A stretch of DNA of 64,000 bases from Enorma phocaeensis (GTDB lineage Bacteria; Actinomycetota; Coriobacteriia; Coriobacteriales; Coriobacteriaceae), in assembly GCF_016901575.1 (NCBI RefSeq), contig NZ_JACJKQ010000009.1, positions 1 to 64,000 of the forward strand, given 5' to 3'. Positions 17,586 to 26,507 of the stretch are shown here, piece by piece. Position 1 is the stretch's first letter. Each line of letters opens with the position of its first letter. A program made the position numbers and the translations under genes. The notes beneath the pieces are model-generated. The model ran no database searches. It had not been told where the DNA came from and saw only the letters and a program-made list of their open reading frames with translations.

Positions 17586-17739
17586 CTGTGCAAAAAGTCA
17601 AATTGTCGGTCATTGAGAGCGAGTATTCATGCTCTACTTGATTAAGAAACCCCCTATGTAGGCGTCAATACGCCAACAAGCCGTATGCATAAGGCCACGC
17701 GGGATGCATCATCGACCGACAATTTGACTTTTTGCACAG
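17586..17739. repeat. 154-bp element with perfect 26-bp inverted terminal repeats
   Basis: The left arm 17586-17611 and right arm 17714-17739 are exact reverse complements over 26 bp and both contain AAATTGTCGG. The 102-bp centre is A/T-richer than the surroundings and includes a small GAGAGC/GCTCT-type hairpin and the core AAACCCCC...GTAGG. No coding frame. The rest of the gap up to 18074 holds only the A/T-rich promoter region of the ZIP gene (e.g. TATAAG near 17832). Similar layout to the element at 20618-20760. Confidence 0.75.
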
Positions 17740-18074
17740 AATGGGGAGACATCTAAAGAAAAGCAACGGGTGGAGATAGTTTAACGTGCATATAGAAGCC
17801 AGATATTTACTAAATGATGAATAATGTCACTATAAGGCGATTCGTGGTGGTTCGTTGCAGCCGGTAGCGCGCCTGCGAGCCTTTCAGGGCGAGAATGCCT
17901 CGCCTATGCTCTTGGCGTTTATGCATGTGGTCGCCACCTGTTTTTGGCGGGTATTATGGGTGAGAATGAGCCGGGGTCGCAGAAACGACCTGCTGGCTGC
18001 AGAGAATCGAATGCTTTGCTTTATGTTCGGTCAGATACTTCGCGGCTCGGCGTGCCGAGAGTTGGGAGATGTAC

Positions 18075-18896
18075 ATGTTAGATGCTTCGACGCTCCAGGC
18101 GCTTGCCTGGGCCGGTATGGGATGCGGTTTTACCTGGCTTATGACCACGGCGGGTTCGGCAGTGGTACTCTTCACGGGAAAGGACCCCGAGAAGGGCAAG
18201 CTTACCCATCATATCTTCTTGGGGTTTGCCGCGGGCGTGATGATCGCCGCCTCGGTGTGGTCGCTCCTGAACCCTGCCATTGAGCAGGCCGAGGAGCTCG
18301 GCCAGATTGGATGGATCCCCGCAGCCGGGGGTTTTCTGCTGGGCGTGGCGTTTCTGATCGCCTTGGATTCTCTGCTGCCTCATCTCCATGCCGAAGAGTC
18401 CGAGCCCGAGGGGCTTCCGAGCAGCTGGAAGCGCACCACGCTGCTGGTTTCTGCGGTCACGCTGCACAACATCCCCGAGGGCATGAGCGTGGGGCTGCTG
18501 TTTGCCATGGCCTCGCAGACGGCGGGCGCTGCGGGAGAGGCATACCTGGGCATGGCTTTTGCGCTCGCCATCGGCATCGGGCTGCAGAACTTTCCCGAGG
18601 GTGCCGCGATTTCCCTTCCCCTGCGAAGGGAAGGTATGGGACGTGTAAAGGCTTTTGCAGCAGGAAGCCTTTCGGGCATCGTCGAGCCCATCTTTGGTAT
18701 GCTCGTAGTGCTGGCAAGCGGCTGGATTTCGCCGTTCATGCCGTGGCTGCTGGCGTTTGCCGCGGGCGCCATGATCTACGTAGTGGTGGAGGAGCTCATC
18801 CCTGAGGCGCATCTGGGAGAGCATTCCAACGTAGGGACGCTCGGGGTCATCGCCGGATTTGTGATCATGATGGTGCTCGACGTCGCCTTGGGATAG
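18075..18896 (+). CDS. ZIP-family divalent metal transporter (GufA type)
   Basis: A 273-residue membrane protein with eight predicted helices. Helix IV carries HNIPEG and helix V QNFPEGAA, the ZIP metal-binding motifs, and a later EELIPEAH holds further acidic and His ligands. The order fits the GufA subfamily, which imports Zn or other divalent cations. The loop near residue 115 has HLHAEESEPEG, a possible metal-binding patch. ATG at 18075 is preferred to 18069 because GGGAG ends at 18068, too close for the first. Confidence 0.93.
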   Translation: MLDASTLQALAWAGMGCGFTWLMTTAGSAVVLFTGKDPEKGKLTHHIFLGFAAGVMIAASVWSLLNPAIEQAEELGQIGWIPAAGGFLLGVAFLIALDSLLPHLHAEESEPEGLPSSWKRTTLLVSAVTLHNIPEGMSVGLLFAMASQTAGAAGEAYLGMAFALAIGIGLQNFPEGAAISLPLRREGMGRVKAFAAGSLSGIVEPIFGMLVVLASGWISPFMPWLLAFAAGAMIYVVVEELIPEAHLGEHSNVGTLGVIAGFVIMMVLDVALG

Positions 18897-19020
18897 CGCC
18901 CATCGACGTCGTCCCGCGATCTTCGCGGCGCAGGCTCATGGGTCTTCCGGTGTTTCCGGCTGCTCGAGCATGGGGCACGGGGGATCCGCGGGCATATTGG
19001 GATGAAACGGGAGGATCGCG

Positions 19021-19878
19021 TTGATCAAGCTCTTCGCGTGCGATTTGGACGGAACGCTGCTCAACTGGCTTCACGCCACAGACAAGGTGATTCTGGACGC
19101 GGTGCGTGAAATCACCGATGCCGGGGCGCATATCGCCATCGCGACGGGGCGCACCATGCGCACCGCCTATGACAGCGGCTTCCAGGGCGCCCCCATCGAG
19201 CTCCTGGGTTCCAACGGCTCTATCGTGCGCGACCGCGACGGGCATGTGCTCAAGACGTTTCCCATCGACCATGACGTGCTTGAAGACTTGTTGCGCGCGT
19301 TTCCAACGGTGTGCTTTGAATGCGTCGCACCTGACGGCACCTTCGTCACGGGTTCGCAGGAGCAGCGCGAGGAGGGCTTTCGCAACCGCAGCCTCATGCG
19401 CCGCATCATCATGCGCGGCATGAGGGGTACGAGCTCGGAGCAGGAGTACATGTGGTTCAACCAGACGGCTGACCAGGTGCTCGAGCACGAGATATGCAAG
19501 ATCAACTGTCACGTGCTCGATCCCGTCCTCAACCGCGAGCTCGCGTCCTATCTGGCGGAGAATACCGACAAGCTCGTCGACGCGCCGTTTGCCCCGACGA
19601 TGTTCGAGATTTCCGCGTGCGACGTGAACAAGGGCGCGGGCGTGGCGTGGCTCGCCCAATACCTGGGCATCTCTGAGGATGAGGTGGCTGTCTACGGCGA
19701 CGGCGGCAACGATATCCGCATGCTTGAGCGTTTCGAGCACGCCTATGCGCCCAAAAACGCGAGCGACGCCGCAAAGCGCGCCGCGGGCACCGTCATCGGC
19801 AGCAACGTGTTCCACGCCGTTCCAAAACACATGCTCCGTACCGTGCGCGACCAGCGTTCCCGCACAGTGATCGCCTAA
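19021..19878 (+). CDS. Cof-type HAD-superfamily phosphatase
   Basis: Cytoplasmic hydrolase of 285 residues in the Cof/YbiV group. Motif I is ACDLDGTLL with nucleophile and acid/base Asp at residues 8 and 10, motif II is IATGR, motif III Lys lies in DVNKGAGV, and motif IV is YGDGGNDIRML. Substrates of this group are usually sugar phosphates or FMN. It begins with TTG at 19021, 6-7 bp after GGGAGGA; no ATG gives a complete first beta strand. Stands alone between the ZIP gene and the PNPOx-like gene. Confidence 0.93.
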   Translation: MIKLFACDLDGTLLNWLHATDKVILDAVREITDAGAHIAIATGRTMRTAYDSGFQGAPIELLGSNGSIVRDRDGHVLKTFPIDHDVLEDLLRAFPTVCFECVAPDGTFVTGSQEQREEGFRNRSLMRRIIMRGMRGTSSEQEYMWFNQTADQVLEHEICKINCHVLDPVLNRELASYLAENTDKLVDAPFAPTMFEISACDVNKGAGVAWLAQYLGISEDEVAVYGDGGNDIRMLERFEHAYAPKNASDAAKRAAGTVIGSNVFHAVPKHMLRTVRDQRSRTVIA

Positions 19879-19981
19879 GTCGTTCTCCCGCGCTTGCGAA
19901 AGGCCGTGTCGTCCTCTGCCGAGGGCTCGAGCCGTGCTATCATCGTGTTACAACTTGTTCGAACATGAAGGAGACACGCAC

Positions 19982-20488
19982 ATGATTCGATCCGACCGCG
20001 AAATCACCGACCGTTCCGAGCAGCTTGCCATCATCGATGCCTGCGATGTGTGTCGGGTGGCTCTCAACGGCGACGACGGATATCCCTACATCATCCCGCT
20101 CAACTTCGGGGTCGATGTCGAAGATGGCCAGGTGTATCTCTACTTCCACAGCGCGAGGCGCGGCAAGAAGCTCGACCTCATCAAGCAGGATGCTCGCGCC
20201 ACCTTCGAGGTGGATTGCGACCACGAGCTCATCTTCTACGATGAGCGCATGAGCTGCACCATGGAATATCGCAGCGTCATCGGGCATGGTTCCATCGAGA
20301 TTCTCCCCGAGGAGGAGAAGAAGCGCGGGCTTGACATACTCATGCGCCACTACCATGCCGAAGACTTTCCCTACAGCGAGAAGCCCATTCCGATGACGAC
20401 GGTCTGGCGTCTCAAGGTCGAGGGCATGACGGGCAAGCACCGCGACAACAATCACCCCGGCGAGCGCCGCTGGACCCCGGCGCGCTAG
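19982..20488 (+). CDS. Pyridoxamine 5'-phosphate oxidase-like (NimA-type) flavin protein
   Basis: A 168-residue split-barrel protein. VCRVALNGDDGYPYIIPLNFG and YFHSARRGKKLDLIK are the FMN-contacting strands conserved in NimA-type nitroimidazole reductases and related anaerobe flavoproteins. Whether it confers nitroimidazole tolerance cannot be told. The ATG at 19982 follows AAGGAGA. Just upstream, around 19935-19960, is a probable promoter (TGCTATCAT). Ends in a Pro/Arg-rich tail. Confidence 0.88.
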   Translation: MIRSDREITDRSEQLAIIDACDVCRVALNGDDGYPYIIPLNFGVDVEDGQVYLYFHSARRGKKLDLIKQDARATFEVDCDHELIFYDERMSCTMEYRSVIGHGSIEILPEEEKKRGLDILMRHYHAEDFPYSEKPIPMTTVWRLKVEGMTGKHRDNNHPGERRWTPAR

Positions 20489-20617
20489 CCGACTGCCCCC
20501 GCTGCACAGATTGACAACGAGTCGAGGCGGCCTTGCCATCAAGCGGGGCCGCCTCGCCGTACCCGCCGAAATCGAGCCCTCATGGCAGTCGAGGGCCCTC
20601 AGCCTGCCCGGCAAGAG

Positions 20618-20760
20618 AAATCATTTCGCTTTTCCGACATTTTTTGGCACCATGCCGAGTAGACAGCCACTGTTTCAAAATAAAACCCCAGGTAGAAGCT
20701 TTGCCGATTTTTCGGCTACTTGGCTGGTACGAGCAAAATGTCGGAAAAGCGAAACGATTT
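20618..20760. repeat. 143-bp element with 26-bp inverted terminal repeats
   Basis: Arms at 20618-20643 and 20735-20760 are reverse complements with one mismatch in 26 bp and contain AAAATGTCGG. The 91-bp centre holds a second, imperfect nested inverted repeat (ACCATGCCGAGTAG with its partner near 20715-20730), the hairpin CCGATTTTTCGG, and the core AAACCCCAGGTAG, which resembles AAACCCCCTATGTAGG in the 17586-17739 element. The gap 20489-20936 holds this element and, beyond it, the TetR promoter. Confidence 0.7.
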
Positions 20761-20850
20761 GCACCCGGGCAGCTTCCCGAGCCCTTGCTGTCGAACGGTC
20801 GCGTCCCGGAAAGGCATGTGGTGAAGAGATGCGGCTCGTGTAAAGCTTTC

Positions 20851-20894
20851 TTGATACGTTCTGAGAACAGAATATATTGCACGGTCTGTGCAAT
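20851..20894 (+). promoter_or_regulatory. Promoter and two palindromic operators for the TetR-activase operon
   Basis: TTGATA at 20851-20856 and TATATT at 20873-20878 are separated by 16 bp. Between them is GTTCTGAGAAC (20859-20868 region), a perfect 5-bp-arm palindrome, and just after the -10 lies ATTGCAC-N5-GTGCAAT (20876-20894), a perfect 7-bp-arm palindrome. Both positions would block RNA polymerase, so one or both probably bind the TetR protein encoded at 20937. Confidence 0.6.
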
Positions 20895-20936
20895 AATGCA
20901 CGCTGAGTGTAGAAATCTCGCATCAAGGAGGGATGT

Positions 20937-21662
20937 GTGACGAAACCAGCCGCTTCCGTCAAGGTGGATCGGCGCAGCCTGCGCACGCAGCTCATGCTGC
21001 GTGACGCCCTTGCTGATGCCCTCAACGACGGAGAAGACCTTACGCGCGTCACCGTGGCGGGCCTCACCGATAAGGCCGGACTTACGCGGCGCACGTTCTA
21101 CACCCATTTCAAGGACATTCCGGATTTTGTCGAACAGGTCGAGAGCAACATTCTCGCTGCCATTCGAGAGCGCATCGATGCCGTCGTGGCGACAGACCTC
21201 ACCTCGCTCTACGAGAACATCGACGAGCTCGAGCCTGCTCCCGGGTCGGTGGAGCTGCTTTCGTACCTCAAGCGGAACGGCCGCATCATCGGCGCGCTTC
21301 TGGGCCCCGGGGGAGACCTGGCATTTGCGCAGCGCATCTGCGCCATTGCGTGCGAGGCGGTCGAGGGACGCATGAAGACGGGCATTTTCCCCGGTGCGCT
21401 GGGAACGTTTTTCAACTACTACCTGTCGTATGTGGTCTCGGCCGAGATAGGCATTGTGCAGCGCTGGTTCGCCACCGGCCTCGTAGAGAGCCCCGAGACC
21501 ATGGCGCGCCTCATGACGGTGATCGCCTTCGTGCGCCCGGGCGATCTCTATGGCAAGCCGATTGACATCAACGTGCCCGAGTACGGCATGAAACTCCTGG
21601 GGCTCAACGTTCGCGCGCCCCGCACCGCTCAAACCGATACCAGGGAGGATATCGATGGTTAA
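20937..21662 (+). CDS. TetR/AcrR-family regulator of the activase operon
   Basis: A 241-residue regulator. The helix-turn-helix is at about residues 18-60 (VTVAGLTDKAGLTRRTFYTHFKD), followed by a helical effector domain. Start is GTG at 20937 with AAGGAGGG upstream. The stop codon overlaps the start of the 1576-residue activase gene (ATGGTTAA), so the two are translated together; the protein probably represses its own operon through the palindromes at 20851-20894. The inducer may relate to the substrate of the partner enzyme. Confidence 0.92.
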   Translation: MTKPAASVKVDRRSLRTQLMLRDALADALNDGEDLTRVTVAGLTDKAGLTRRTFYTHFKDIPDFVEQVESNILAAIRERIDAVVATDLTSLYENIDELEPAPGSVELLSYLKRNGRIIGALLGPGGDLAFAQRICAIACEAVEGRMKTGIFPGALGTFFNYYLSYVVSAEIGIVQRWFATGLVESPETMARLMTVIAFVRPGDLYGKPIDINVPEYGMKLLGLNVRAPRTAQTDTREDIDG

Positions 21663-24600
21663 GATTCCTGTGACCGACGCTTTGGACGAGCAGCCCGTCT
21701 GCGGCGCCTGCGGCGAAGACGCCCCTTCGGCGGCATCCGGGGAAGGCGCGCCCGCCCGCTCAGAGGTCCCCGAGGGGGCGATCTGGAACCCCGAGGCAAA
21801 CTACGGCACGCTGCACCTGGGCATCGACGTCGGTTCCACCACGGTGAAGCTCGCCGTGCTCAACGACGACAACGCAATCGTCTACGCCAAGTACCAGCGC
21901 CACCACACCGACGTCCGCGCCTGCGCGCGCGACCTGTTCGCCGGTGCGGTAGGTCTTCTCAAGAACCAGCCCATGACCTGCGCCATTACCGGCTCGGGTG
22001 GCCTTCTGCTCTCCCAGTGGCTGGGGCTCGAGTTCGTTCAGGAGGTCATTGCGAGCAAGCGCGCCGTCGAGACCCTGATCCCCGAGACCGACGTGGCCAT
22101 CGAGCTGGGTGGCGAGGATGCGAAGATCATCTACTTCGACCAGGGCATCGAGCAGCGCATGAACGGCACGTGCGCCGGCGGCACGGGTGCGTTCATCGAC
22201 CAGATGGCGACCTTGCTGCACACCGACGCCTCGGGCCTGAACGAACTCGCGCGCGGCGCGACCACCATCTATCCCATCGCGAGCCGCTGCGGCGTGTTTG
22301 CGAAGTCAGACGTGCAGCCGCTTCTGAACGAGGGCGCGCGCCAGGAGGACGTGGCTGCCTCGATCTTCCAGGCCGTGGTGACCCAGACCATCTCGGGCCT
22401 TGCATGCGGGCGTCCCATCCGCGGCAACGTCGCCTTCTTGGGAGGCCCGCTCCAGTACCTCTCGGAGCTGCGCCGCCGCTTCTATATCACGCTCGAGCTC
22501 GACGAGGCGCATCGCATCGTGCCCGAGAACGCGCACCTGTTTGTGGCCTCCGGCGCCGCCATGGCGCATGAGTCCACAAAGCTCGCAACGTTCCCGCAGC
22601 TCATTGCCGCGATCGATGCGCTCGGCGACACCCAGGGCTCCGAGGTGGCGCGCTTGGACCCGCTGTTTGCCACCCAAGAGGACTATCAGGAGTTCAAGCA
22701 GCGCCACGACCAGGAGGTCGTGCCGCGCGGCGACCTCGAACATTATCGGGGGCGCGTGTTCATCGGCCTCGATGCCGGCTCCACCACCATGAAGGCGGCG
22801 CTCGTGGGCGAGGACGGCCAGCTGCTCTATACCTGGTACGGCAATAACAACGGCGACATCCTCGGCACGGCCAAGACCATCATGGCTGATTTCTACGCGC
22901 ATATCCCCGCCGGTTGCACCATCGGACATGTGACCACCACGGGCTACGGCGAGGCGTTGCTCATCGAGGCGCTCAAGGCCGACTCGGGCGAGATCGAGAC
23001 CGTGGCGCACCTGCGCGGCGCCAAGGCGTTCTTGCCGGGCGTTCAGTTCATCCTCGACATCGGCGGCCAGGACATGAAGTGCCTGCGCGTCGCCGATGGC
23101 GTGATCGAGCACATCATGCTCAACGAGGCATGCTCGTCGGGCTGCGGCTCGTTTATCGAAAGCTTTGCCGTGTCCATGGACATGGGGGTCGAGGAGTTCG
23201 CGCGCGAGGCCATCGGCGCCCGCCAGCCCGTCGACCTCGGCAGCCGCTGCACCGTCTTCATGAACTCGCGCGTGAAGCAGGCGCAGAAGGAGGGCGCCAC
23301 GGTGGGCGACATCGCGGCCGGCCTGTCCTACTCCGTCATCAAGAACGCCCTCTTCAAGGTCATCAAGCTGCGCGACTCCAAGGAGATCGGCACCCAGGTG
23401 ATCGTCCAGGGCGGCACCTTCATGAGCGATGCGACGCTGCGCGCCTTTGAGCTGCTCACCGGCGTGAACGCCGTGCGCCCGGATATCGCGGGCTGCATGG
23501 GCGCATACGGCGCGGCCCTCCTCGCGCGCGACCGCGCCGGCGCCCATGGCGTCTCCACCATATTGTCCGCCGACGAGATCGCCGCGCTCACGGTGACCCA
23601 GCGCCATGCTCGCTGCGGGCGCTGCTCGAACAACTGCCAGCTCACCATCAACGACTTCGGTGGCGGGCGCCGCTTCATCACAGGCAACCGCTGCGAGAAG
23701 GGCGCGGGCAACCATGCGAAGAAGCAGGAGGTTCCCAATCTCTTTGCCGAGAAGAACAAGCTGCTCTTCGACCGCCCGGCGCTCTCGGAGCAGGATGCGC
23801 CGCGCGGCACGGTGGGAATCCCGCGCGCCCTGAACATGTATGAGAACTATCCGTTCTGGCATACCTTCTTCACGAAGCTCGGCTTCGCCGTGGTGCTCTC
23901 GGACGACTCGAGCAAGAAGACCTACGACGCAGGCATCGAGTCCATGCCGTCCGAATCTGTGTGCTATCCGGCCAAGCTCAGCCACGGCCATGTGATGAAC
24001 CTCATCGACAAGGGCGTCGATTTCATCTGGATGCCGTGCATCCGGTGGGAGCGCAAGGAAGATCCCGCGGCGGGCAACTGCTACAACTGCCCGATCGTCA
24101 TGAGCTATCCCACGGCGCTGGGCCTCAACATCGACGAGATCGCCGAGCAGAAGATCGAGTTCATGTATCCCTTCGTGCCCTATCACGACAAGGTCGAGCT
24201 CAAGCGCAGGCTGTACGAGCTGATCGCCGTCGAGCGCATGCGCGACGCTGAGGAGGGGCGCGGTCGCGTGCGCGGCCCCAAGATCACGCGCTCAGAGATC
24301 GACGCCGCCGTGAACGCCGCCTACGAGGAGGACGCTCGCTTCCACGAGCAGATCCAGACCAAGGGCGAGGAGGCCATCCGGTGGCTCGAGGAGCACGGCG
24401 GACATGGCATCGTGCTTGCCGGCCGCCCCTACCATAACGACCCCGAGATCAACCACGCCCTGCCCGAACTCATCACGAGCTTTGGCTTCGCGGTTCTGAC
24501 CGAGGATTCGGTGGCGCATCTCGTGAAGCCCGACCGCCCCATCCGCGTGGTGGACCAGTGGATGTTCCACAGCCGCCTGTACCGTGCCGCCAAGCTGGTG

Positions 24601-26385
24601 ACCCTGCGCAACGATCTTGACCTCATCCAGCTGAACTCCTTCGGTTGCGGCCTGGACGCGCTTACGACCGACCAGGTGCAGGAGATCCTCGAGGGCTCTG
24701 GCAAGATCTACACCGTCCTCAAGATCGACGAGGTCTCAAACCTGGGCGCCGCGCGCATTCGCATCCGTTCGCTCATGGCGGCCCTGAAGGACCAGGAGGC
24801 CGAGCGCGCCGCCGAGGCGGCCCGCGCCGGCAAGGCCTTCGAGCAGGGCGACGCCGCCCCGGTGGCGCCCAGCGAGGACGCTCCCGCCTTTGCCACGCAC
24901 AAGTACGCGCTTTCGGCACAGCGCCGCGCCAACTCGGCGGCCTTCCCCAAGGTGCAGTTCACCGAGGAGATGCGCGAGGCGGGCTATACCATCCTTTGCC
25001 CGCAGATGGCGCCCATCCACTTCGATCTGGTGAAGGAGGTCATGAAGGCGGCGGGCTACAACTTTGTGCTGCTGCCCTCAACCGACCGCGGCGCCGTCGA
25101 GGCGGGCCTGCGCTACGTGAACAACGACATCTGCTACCCGTCGATCCTTGTCACGGGCCAGATCATGGAGGCCATCGAGAGCGGCAAGTATGACCTCGAC
25201 CGCACGGCCGTGATCATCTCGCAGACGGGCGGCGGCTGCCGCGCCACCAACTACATCGCGCTCATCCGAAAGGCGCTGCGCGAGAGCGGAAACCCCCAGG
25301 TGCCGGTGATCAGCCTCGCCGCGGTGAAGCTCGATGAGCAGAACCCCGGCTTCAAGTTCACGGTGCCGCTGCTCAAGGCTGCCGTGTATTGCGTGCTGTT
25401 TGGCGACGTGATGATGCAGATGCTCTATCGCACGCGTCCCTACGAGGCGACCCCGGGCGCCGCCAACGCGCTCTTCGAGCAGTATATGGACCGCGCTCGC
25501 AAGCTGGCGCCCAAGTTCACGCGCCGCAGCTTCACCAGGCTCGCGCGCGAGGCGATTCATGCGTTCGACACCATGCCGCTGGTGGGCGAGGGGACCAAGC
25601 CGCGCGTAGGCGTGGTCGGCGAGATCCTCGTCAAGTTCCATCCGACGGCGAACAACCATGTCGTCGAAGTCATCGAGAACGAGGGCTGCGAGGCCGTGGT
25701 GCCGGGGCTCCTGGACTTCTTCCTGTACTCCATGTCGAACGCCAAGGTGCAGAAGGACGAGCTGGGAAGCTCGGCCACGTCGCGCGCCACGATGGACGCG
25801 GTAATCGGTTTGGTGGACTGGATGCGCAAGCCGGTGGACGACCTCCTCGAGCGCAGCGCGCGCTTCGAGCGCCCCGAGCCGATCTCTGCCATGGCGGAGA
25901 AGGCCACGAAGGTGCTCAGCCTCTGCAACAACATGGGCGAGGGGTGGCTGCTGACGGCAGAGATGCTCGACCTGATCGATCACGGCGCGCCGAACATCAT
26001 CTGCACCCAGCCGTTTGCATGCCTGCCGAACCACGTCGTGGGCAAGGCGGTGATCAAGGAGCTGCGCCGCCAGCACCCCGAGAGCAATATCGTCGCCGTG
26101 GACTACGATCCGGGCGCCTCGGAGGTGAATCAGCTCAACCGCATCAAGCTCATGATCTCGGTGGCGAAGGAGAACCTGCGCGCCGGCAAGGGCTTCAAGA
26201 TGCAGAGCGTGAAGCCGCTTGCCATGGATATGGACGACAGCAAGTTCCGCCCGCATCACGAGGAGGGCACGGACCCGCTTGCGGCCGCGTCGCAGGGCTC
26301 GTGCGCGGCGTGCGGCGCCGTGAGCGACGAGGCCGTAGCCGCGGTTGCCGAGCGCATCGGCCAAGGGGTCGGAGGGGACGAGTAG
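21655..26385 (+). CDS. Giant BadF/BcrA/HgdC-type activase with DUF2229/HgdB-like half
   Basis: A 1576-residue cytoplasmic protein. Two ASKHA ATPase/activase domains follow each other: GIDVGSTTVK near residue 56 and GLDAGSTTMK near 371, each with a Cys-containing cluster-binding loop (NGTCAGGTGAF; EACSSGCGSFIE). After CGRCSNNC near 655 the C-terminal half matches DUF2229 and HgdB-like dehydratase-related domains (conserved Cys in CYPAKL, NCYNCPIV, GGGCRATNY, CTQPFACLPNHV). Related proteins use ATP to drive electrons at low potential into 2-hydroxyacyl-CoA dehydratase or benzoyl-CoA reductase; the target of these giant anaerobe versions is unknown. Monocistronic with its TetR regulator. Confidence 0.92.
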   Translation: MVKIPVTDALDEQPVCGACGEDAPSAASGEGAPARSEVPEGAIWNPEANYGTLHLGIDVGSTTVKLAVLNDDNAIVYAKYQRHHTDVRACARDLFAGAVGLLKNQPMTCAITGSGGLLLSQWLGLEFVQEVIASKRAVETLIPETDVAIELGGEDAKIIYFDQGIEQRMNGTCAGGTGAFIDQMATLLHTDASGLNELARGATTIYPIASRCGVFAKSDVQPLLNEGARQEDVAASIFQAVVTQTISGLACGRPIRGNVAFLGGPLQYLSELRRRFYITLELDEAHRIVPENAHLFVASGAAMAHESTKLATFPQLIAAIDALGDTQGSEVARLDPLFATQEDYQEFKQRHDQEVVPRGDLEHYRGRVFIGLDAGSTTMKAALVGEDGQLLYTWYGNNNGDILGTAKTIMADFYAHIPAGCTIGHVTTTGYGEALLIEALKADSGEIETVAHLRGAKAFLPGVQFILDIGGQDMKCLRVADGVIEHIMLNEACSSGCGSFIESFAVSMDMGVEEFAREAIGARQPVDLGSRCTVFMNSRVKQAQKEGATVGDIAAGLSYSVIKNALFKVIKLRDSKEIGTQVIVQGGTFMSDATLRAFELLTGVNAVRPDIAGCMGAYGAALLARDRAGAHGVSTILSADEIAALTVTQRHARCGRCSNNCQLTINDFGGGRRFITGNRCEKGAGNHAKKQEVPNLFAEKNKLLFDRPALSEQDAPRGTVGIPRALNMYENYPFWHTFFTKLGFAVVLSDDSSKKTYDAGIESMPSESVCYPAKLSHGHVMNLIDKGVDFIWMPCIRWERKEDPAAGNCYNCPIVMSYPTALGLNIDEIAEQKIEFMYPFVPYHDKVELKRRLYELIAVERMRDAEEGRGRVRGPKITRSEIDAAVNAAYEEDARFHEQIQTKGEEAIRWLEEHGGHGIVLAGRPYHNDPEINHALPELITSFGFAVLTEDSVAHLVKPDRPIRVVDQWMFHSRLYRAAKLVTLRNDLDLIQLNSFGCGLDALTTDQVQEILEGSGKIYTVLKIDEVSNLGAARIRIRSLMAALKDQEAERAAEAARAGKAFEQGDAAPVAPSEDAPAFATHKYALSAQRRANSAAFPKVQFTEEMREAGYTILCPQMAPIHFDLVKEVMKAAGYNFVLLPSTDRGAVEAGLRYVNNDICYPSILVTGQIMEAIESGKYDLDRTAVIISQTGGGCRATNYIALIRKALRESGNPQVPVISLAAVKLDEQNPGFKFTVPLLKAAVYCVLFGDVMMQMLYRTRPYEATPGAANALFEQYMDRARKLAPKFTRRSFTRLAREAIHAFDTMPLVGEGTKPRVGVVGEILVKFHPTANNHVVEVIENEGCEAVVPGLLDFFLYSMSNAKVQKDELGSSATSRATMDAVIGLVDWMRKPVDDLLERSARFERPEPISAMAEKATKVLSLCNNMGEGWLLTAEMLDLIDHGAPNIICTQPFACLPNHVVGKAVIKELRRQHPESNIVAVDYDPGASEVNQLNRIKLMISVAKENLRAGKGFKMQSVKPLAMDMDDSKFRPHHEEGTDPLAAASQGSCAACGAVSDEAVAAVAERIGQGVGGDE

Positions 26386-26459
26386 CGAGGCCTGAGGGCG
26401 TCGCTTCGAGACCGCTGCCTGCCGAGAGCGCCGGACGCCTTCCCGCCTATAGCGTGTTT

Positions 26460-26491
26460 CGGGGCCGCCCGCGTCATGCGGGTGGCCCCGA
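26460..26491. terminator. Bidirectional GC hairpin after the activase gene
   Basis: CGGGGCCGCCCGC pairs with GCGGGTGGCCCCG (13 bp, one G.U) around a GTCAT loop, between the convergent activase and kinase-remnant genes. No strong U-tract. Confidence 0.6.
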
Positions 26492-26507
26492 TCGCTTGGG
26501 TGGCAAC

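Noticed and set aside
22306-24186. A 626-codon frame antisense to the giant activase
   Set aside because: No domain and biased composition; the plus strand has unmistakable ASKHA motifs. A shadow of GC-rich codon use.
23961-24251. Small internal frames in the activase gene as separate genes
   Set aside because: They lack ribosome-binding sites and domain support and are explained by frame shadows.
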